DNA from: Gymnogyps californianus
Taxonomy: Eukaryota > Chordata > Aves > Accipitriformes > Cathartidae
Direction: 5' to 3'
NCBI RefSeq assembly: GCF_018139145.2
Contig: NC_059481.1
Span: forward strand, 3,336,368 to 3,400,367
DNA length: 64,000 nt
The position numbers were made by a program, and so were the translations under genes. The notes under the pieces are model-generated. The model made no database searches. It was given only the letters and a program-made list of their open reading frames with translations, and was not told the origin of the DNA. Every line of letters begins with the position of its first letter. Position 1 is the first letter of the stretch. Shown here in pieces: positions 59,061 to 64,000 of the stretch.

Positions 59061-61339
59061 TACGTACACAGGAAGGGGCAGAAGCTCAGAAGCCAGTGAC
59101 AAGGGTAGGGCTGTGCTGCTCAGATTTAGATTGATTTAAGATGTTGTAGATACACACCCTTTTGAAACATCACTCATTTGGAATATATTATCTTCAAGTT
59201 TCCGCTGAGCCTGGAAGTTTCTAGTTGAAATGGATTTTAGATTAAGCAGAGAATTTGCAAAACAATAGGAGAGCAAAACTGTAGCATGAGTCATAAGCAT
59301 GGGACCTTCCACCACTGTATGCTTAGAACTCCTGAAATCCTGTGGATTAGTTAACAGAATAACTGTAGCTTCCAGCATGTAATCAGCTACTATGTCCATT
59401 GTACTTGCAGTTTGTCGGAATAAAAGAACCAGTTTAGTCATAAAACTCTGTAGTTTATGACCACTTTTTTGAACAACATAGCTTAGATGATGTGCTAAAT
59501 TAAATGCTGATGTTTGTTAAATGTTTATTGTTTTTATATGTTGTTGTTTACTTCTCATAACATCTGTGACACGCTAGGCACATCACAAAACACAAAAAAG
59601 TGTATATTACTTTGGAAATTCACAATGTAGTGACGGATAAAGGAAAGGGAGGAGGATACAATGTATCAAGGCATTTGTATTAAATGTCAAATAAAAAGTG
59701 AAGTAATTGTAATAGAACATTGGCTGGGGTACAGGACTTGCAGTCCACCTGTGCTGGCTAGAGGGAACTGCCAGGTTAAAACAGTGAGGATTGTAAATGG
59801 TCTGTTCAGAGGTCACTGAAATTGCAGATGGTTTAACTGAGTGTAATGATTAAAAAAAAAAAAAAAGTATGTGGAATCAGTCATAACTCTGACACAGCTA
59901 CAGTTAGAATAAAATTAGAATCTGGAGAAACAAACTGCTTTTTAGCTGACTGTTGAAGTATATCCTGACCTTTTTATTTCAGTTTGAAACATGAGCGTTC
60001 TTAGTTACCATAGCGCAATAATACTTACTGTAAAATGGAGTTAAATCTTTATTTTTGCAATTGCTTGTCTTGACTGCTTTGACATTTAGTGACAGAATCA
60101 TAGGAAAACAAATACTGCTTAGAAGCAGCAAAGTGGCAGTAAATATCTAATAGATGTGAGGTTGGTCTTTCTCTGGTTTTCCTTGTCAACCATATTTATC
60201 ATTGAGAAGCTCAGAAGTCTTCTGCAAAGCTTCTACAAGATTTTGATGATGTCAGGATGTCTCAGAGTAATTTTAACGTTGAACTTCAGATGAGACTGTA
60301 AAGGATTTCTGCCTATATGTATTGCTAGATCATTTCCTAAGCCTCCAGTAACTCATGTCTGTTATCTATCAGCATGCAAAGCTCTGGATCTATGGAAGTG
60401 TTAGTCTTCCGAGCCAACTTGACCTTCTGAACTGGCTTTTGAGGATTGGGAAGGGTTTTCTTACAGCTTGGCTTCCAGGCAGCTAGCTGTCCCCGTCATC
60501 CTGCCCGGTGGACTGCAGCAGTCGTTGGAAACTTGGAAAAACCTTCCATTCATGGGACTTGATGCCTGCTGGTGTGTAATGGCATCAGATGACAAGTTCG
60601 TTGCTTGCTGTAACAACTGCCAGGATGTTGCTTAGCTCTTCTGTAACTCATCAAGCAGGCAGTTTGGCATCCTTGAGAGCATACTTGCAAACACCAAAGC
60701 GTATTGTCTTCAGAAACAAAATACTGAATTCCACACCCATCCCCATCCTCTTCTAAAAACACCTCTTAGTCTAAATTAAGACATTTTCTTAAACTCTGGT
60801 GTTTAACCAAATTGATATTTCTTTTCATGAATTTTCTGAGTTCAGGAATGGCATTATTCACAAAAGAGATTTTTCTCTTTATACGTTTGAGAGGATAATG
60901 TAGCCAAACTTGGAATTCAACAAAATCTAGAAATGTTTCTCTGCATTGAGTAGTAAATCATTAGTTTGGACAACTTTACATGGCACTGTTCTAAAGACTT
61001 TGATATCAAATAGTATATCTGCATTGGCAAAGTGAAATGTGTTTAAATGTTCTCTGGAACATAGAATTTTTGTGACTTGTGGAGTCTTTAAAAGCTATCA
61101 TCTCAATATTTAACCATTTAAATACTTTCACTCAGTCTGCTCCCTACTCATCATTGCCATATCCCTCCCTCGTTTTCAGGTTTATGTCACTCTTTCCCAT
61201 CTCTTAATGTTTCTTTAGCTTATCTTGTGTGGAGAACAGAAAGCAACTTAAAGCTAGGATTACATCTATGGTGGCACTGCAGCCCAGTAAAGCCCGACTT
61301 CCCATCCTTTCCTGGTCATTCATTTCCACTTCTGCGCTG

Positions 61340-61460
61340 CCTCCTGTGTTGTGCCAGCACATGTGTGTGCGCAGCCGTGTGGTGAACCGAATCAGGGAAG
61401 TGATTCAACTGGAGAAGGAAAACCCTGCCAAAAAAGACCAACTGCCAGCATAAAGCAATG
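61340..61460 (+). repeat. Copy 2 of the unnamed interspersed repeat
   Basis: GCCGTGTGGTGAACCGAATC then AGGGAAGTGATTCAACTGGA at 61374-61413. It lies inside a 74-codon frame (61229-61453) whose end looks protein-like (RIREVIQLEKENPAKK), but because the segment recurs nearby as a repeat I do not call a gene. Confidence 0.4.
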
Positions 61461-63129
61461 TTGTCTTGTGTGGTTAGGCTGGCATAGGAACAAACAGCTG
61501 GGGGAGAAAAGGTAGGAGTTGTTTAAGTTTGCTCTTCTGCTGCAAAAAATTATAATGGAGCCACAGCCTAAAAATTAAGGTTTTGCCTAAAAATAAGTGA
61601 TCTGTAAATTCAGGGGGAAAAAAAAGCAAACCAAACCATGAGAAGGTTTAATTAAAAATGATTGCCACTTACTAGTGCATATTCTTGTGTTTGTTTCAAG
61701 TCCTTGTGTTGATTTAGCCCTGGTCAGTTCCTTAATAAGTTAAATTAAATCAATAAAGTGTTCTTGAGTAAATAAAACATACCCATATGAGCGATGCTGA
61801 TGCGGCTTAGGCAAACTACTTGATTGCTGAAGTTTACTTTACTGCAACAAGGTTTTCCAATGCAATTTCTGTAAGCCAGTAGGTTTGCAGGTTGCAGCCT
61901 CTTTCAGGAACACTGTAGAAGTTGATACTTGAAATGCAGGTGTGTCAGTCACTGGCTGAACTTTGTGCAGCCCATGTATACTGGGGTCAGCCAGCTGAAC
62001 CATACCAGCAGGTTTTCAATGTTCGTATTTATGAGCACACTGCTCCCTTGACTCAGCTTTGGGTCTATCAGGGCAAATGAGGAGGAGAAGGATTCCTTAT
62101 GGATCAAGTATTCACTATCAGTTTTTCCACTTATTTTTCAGATACAGCAATTCAGAAAGTATTCTCAAAGCAAAGTTATCTGTAAGGACATAATCCAATC
62201 TAGCAGCTTGCTGCTGCTGAGGAAGTTCCTGAGCACTCTGCCCTTCCCCTTCCTCCCCACCCACATTGGTGCTACCACCTCAGATCTTTGTCAGCTGATT
62301 TAACTCACTAACTCGGCAGAACGTGAACCTGGCAAAAGTAGATAGTTTTCTGCTGTGCTAGTGAGTTGATGGGTACAGAAGAGGAAGAGGAGCTGCATGG
62401 CTGACAGCAAAGGCAGGGAAAGGAGTGAATCCTCGTCTTTCATCTGTAACGACAGCGTTGTGTAACTTCACTCTTAATGATACAGGTAACGCAGAGAAGG
62501 AGCATTGCTTATACCATTAACGCTGTGTATGTGTAAGGTATCTAACTATAGACCTTTTGTTGCAAAGGCTGTCTTCTGTGCTGTGTCACCTATAATACTG
62601 AAAGCTTATGATTCTGTTAGCAGTCCTAAATTCCACTGGAATTAAGTGATTTTTATATGATAATTAATAGTAAGAATTAGGAAAAAGTTATTAGAGAGTA
62701 TATTACACTAAGGAGGAACCCAATTAAGGTTGCAGTCAACTTTTCTGAAGTGAGACAGCAAGCCAAGATGTACACTGTTATGTTGGCAAACTCTATGAAG
62801 TCCAGATAACCAGTGAAACCCGAAACAAGGATGCTCAATTTGAGTTTTTGTTGAATAACTGGATAGAGGAAGAAGTAGTTATTACAGAGTGTTTCTTTTA
62901 CCATCATTCTGCATGTCAGATAATTCAATTCACTGTTCAGTAGGCTGCTTTAGTATAAGAGAGGAAGAAGTCTCCTCATAGGTACTGTCATCTGCTGTGA
63001 AGTGAGAGCAAGACAGCTTCGGAGTTACAGGTCTGTCCTCTGGAAGGAGGGAGGTTAGATAGCATGCTCCCCCTGTCCGGGTGGCAGGGGCTGTTTGGCG
63101 CACAGCTCTTTCAGGGCACTGTTGGCTTT
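61461..63129 (+). other. Intron-like DNA between repeat copies
   Basis: No gene, RNA or further repeat copy is seen. Short open frames only. Confidence 0.4.
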
Positions 63130-63215
63130 AATGACCTGTGCCCAAACTGCTGCACAGCAGATGATGCTCTGGCCATGTGGTAAACCAGATCAGGAAACCG
63201 GTTCAGGTTTAAGAT
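63130..63215 (+). repeat. Copy 3 of the unnamed interspersed repeat
   Basis: GGCCATGTGGTAAACCAGAT then CAGGAAACCGGTTCAGGTTT at 63172-63211 aligns with copy 2 over about 35 bases at roughly 75-80%. Confidence 0.4.
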
Positions 63216-63905
63216 CTCTATAAAATAAATGAGAGAATATTCACGACAGCTTTCTCCGTTGTTTGGCATCTTTTGCTGTTCCGTGCTGCAGGAGTGGTCT
63301 CCATGCATCTGCCTCTCCTTGCTTACAGCCAGGTTATTAGGGCGCAGATCTTACCCCAAGAGCTCCTGCTCTGATTTCAAATGATCAGAATATAATTCCA
63401 ATTTGTGTCTTCCTCCCCCTTGTTCTTCCTTGTCAGTTTTTACCTAAAAAGTACACGGTGCATAGCCAAGCTGAAACACAACTGTAAGCTAGTGCATAGT
63501 TCATAATTCAAAGAGGAAAAAATACTTTCCCTTTAGCTTATAAAACAATAGCTGAAGGACTTTTTGCTAAAAGGAGGAAGGACCCTAATGCATGTACTTG
63601 ATACTTTTTGCAATTGATTTTTACTGTGAAGCATGAACCTTTAGTTTAAGTATAACTTTGGAAACTCACAAGTAAGTGTGATGAAGTACAGACACCTGAT
63701 ACTTCTGGTTAGGTAGGTTTGTCACTGTGCTGCTAAGGTTGTATTTTTCTGGGGAGCATGTTGTGATAGCATTAGCTATCGTGGCTTCTGTCTTCTGCCT
63801 TTCTTCTGTAACACATAGATGTAAGCTATATTAAACTTCATTACTTGCAAGCCCTGTTACAGCCAACAATTTTCCATTGTTTTTTGTTCTGTTGGTTTCC
63901 TACAA

Positions 63906-63927
63906 GAGAGGTTCTCAAACTGTAGTC
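63906..63927 (+). mobile_element. Possible hAT terminus near the window edge
   Basis: GAGAGGTTCTCAAACTGTAG resembles the Charlie-type terminus CAGTGGTTCTCAAACTGTGG. Only about 20 bp match and the opposite end lies outside the window or is lost. Confidence 0.25.
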
Positions 63928-64000
63928 AGCGAAAATATATTAAACAGGTTCTTTTTAAACGCGAAGTTGGAGTATATGCGGCAGTCTGTGTGAAATTAGT

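Noticed and set aside
61229..61453. 74-codon frame with a protein-like charged C-terminus
   Set aside because: Its most protein-like part overlaps a segment that recurs as a dispersed repeat at 59.0 and 63.2 kb.

Overview
This window looks like vertebrate, most likely neoavian bird, nuclear DNA. It is AT-rich throughout except for one sharp CpG island at about 24.0-25.6 kb. It carries three insertions of the bird-type endogenous-retrovirus LTRs that begin or end with the 'GGTTTAACCCCAG' block, plus a diverged CR1 fragment. I see no prokaryotic signature, no operon, no CRISPR array, no tRNA or rRNA gene, and no long coding exon. No gene could be named from the sequence.

Layout. The CpG island behaves as a bidirectional promoter. 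To the left it launches a minus-strand transcript whose ATG-less first exon ends at a consensus donor (24305). To the right it launches a plus-strand transcript whose ATG-less first exon ends at a consensus donor (25091). The core between them has a ZNF143/Staf-like motif, NF-Y boxes, a YY1-like site and a duplicated GC-box/G-quadruplex block. The left unit may end inside the window. An AATAAA with a GU-rich element at 238-270, a candidate terminal exon (692-956) and a candidate Cys-rich exon (1086-1279) would give a gene of about 24 kb. A candidate start-codon exon (22920-22999) and the next candidate exon (21899-22017) join in a compatible reading phase. The right unit runs off the window as intron with a few candidate exons: 27066-27130 (5'UTR-like), 32223-32287, 46096-46299 and a 22-nt micro-exon or recursive splice site at 55295-55316. 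All internal exons rest on splice signals, open frame and phase only, and carry low confidence.

Mobile DNA. A complete non-autonomous LTR retrotransposon (4542-7150) has two ~96% identical LTRs, a CCTAG target duplication, a Lys-tRNA-like primer site and a polypurine tract. Between the LTRs it has a 48-49 bp minisatellite in place of gag-pol-env. A solo LTR (1736-2335) has an ACACT target duplication. A 3'-truncated LTR of the same kind as the solo copy lies at 35651-36181. All three loci are oriented away from the CpG island, so each is in sense with the transcript it sits in. Smaller pieces are a CR1-like fragment, a MIR-like fragment, two hAT-terminus-like sequences and an unnamed repeat family near 59-63 kb.

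The rest reads as intron. The plus strand looks A-rich left of the island and T-rich right of it, which fits divergent transcription.
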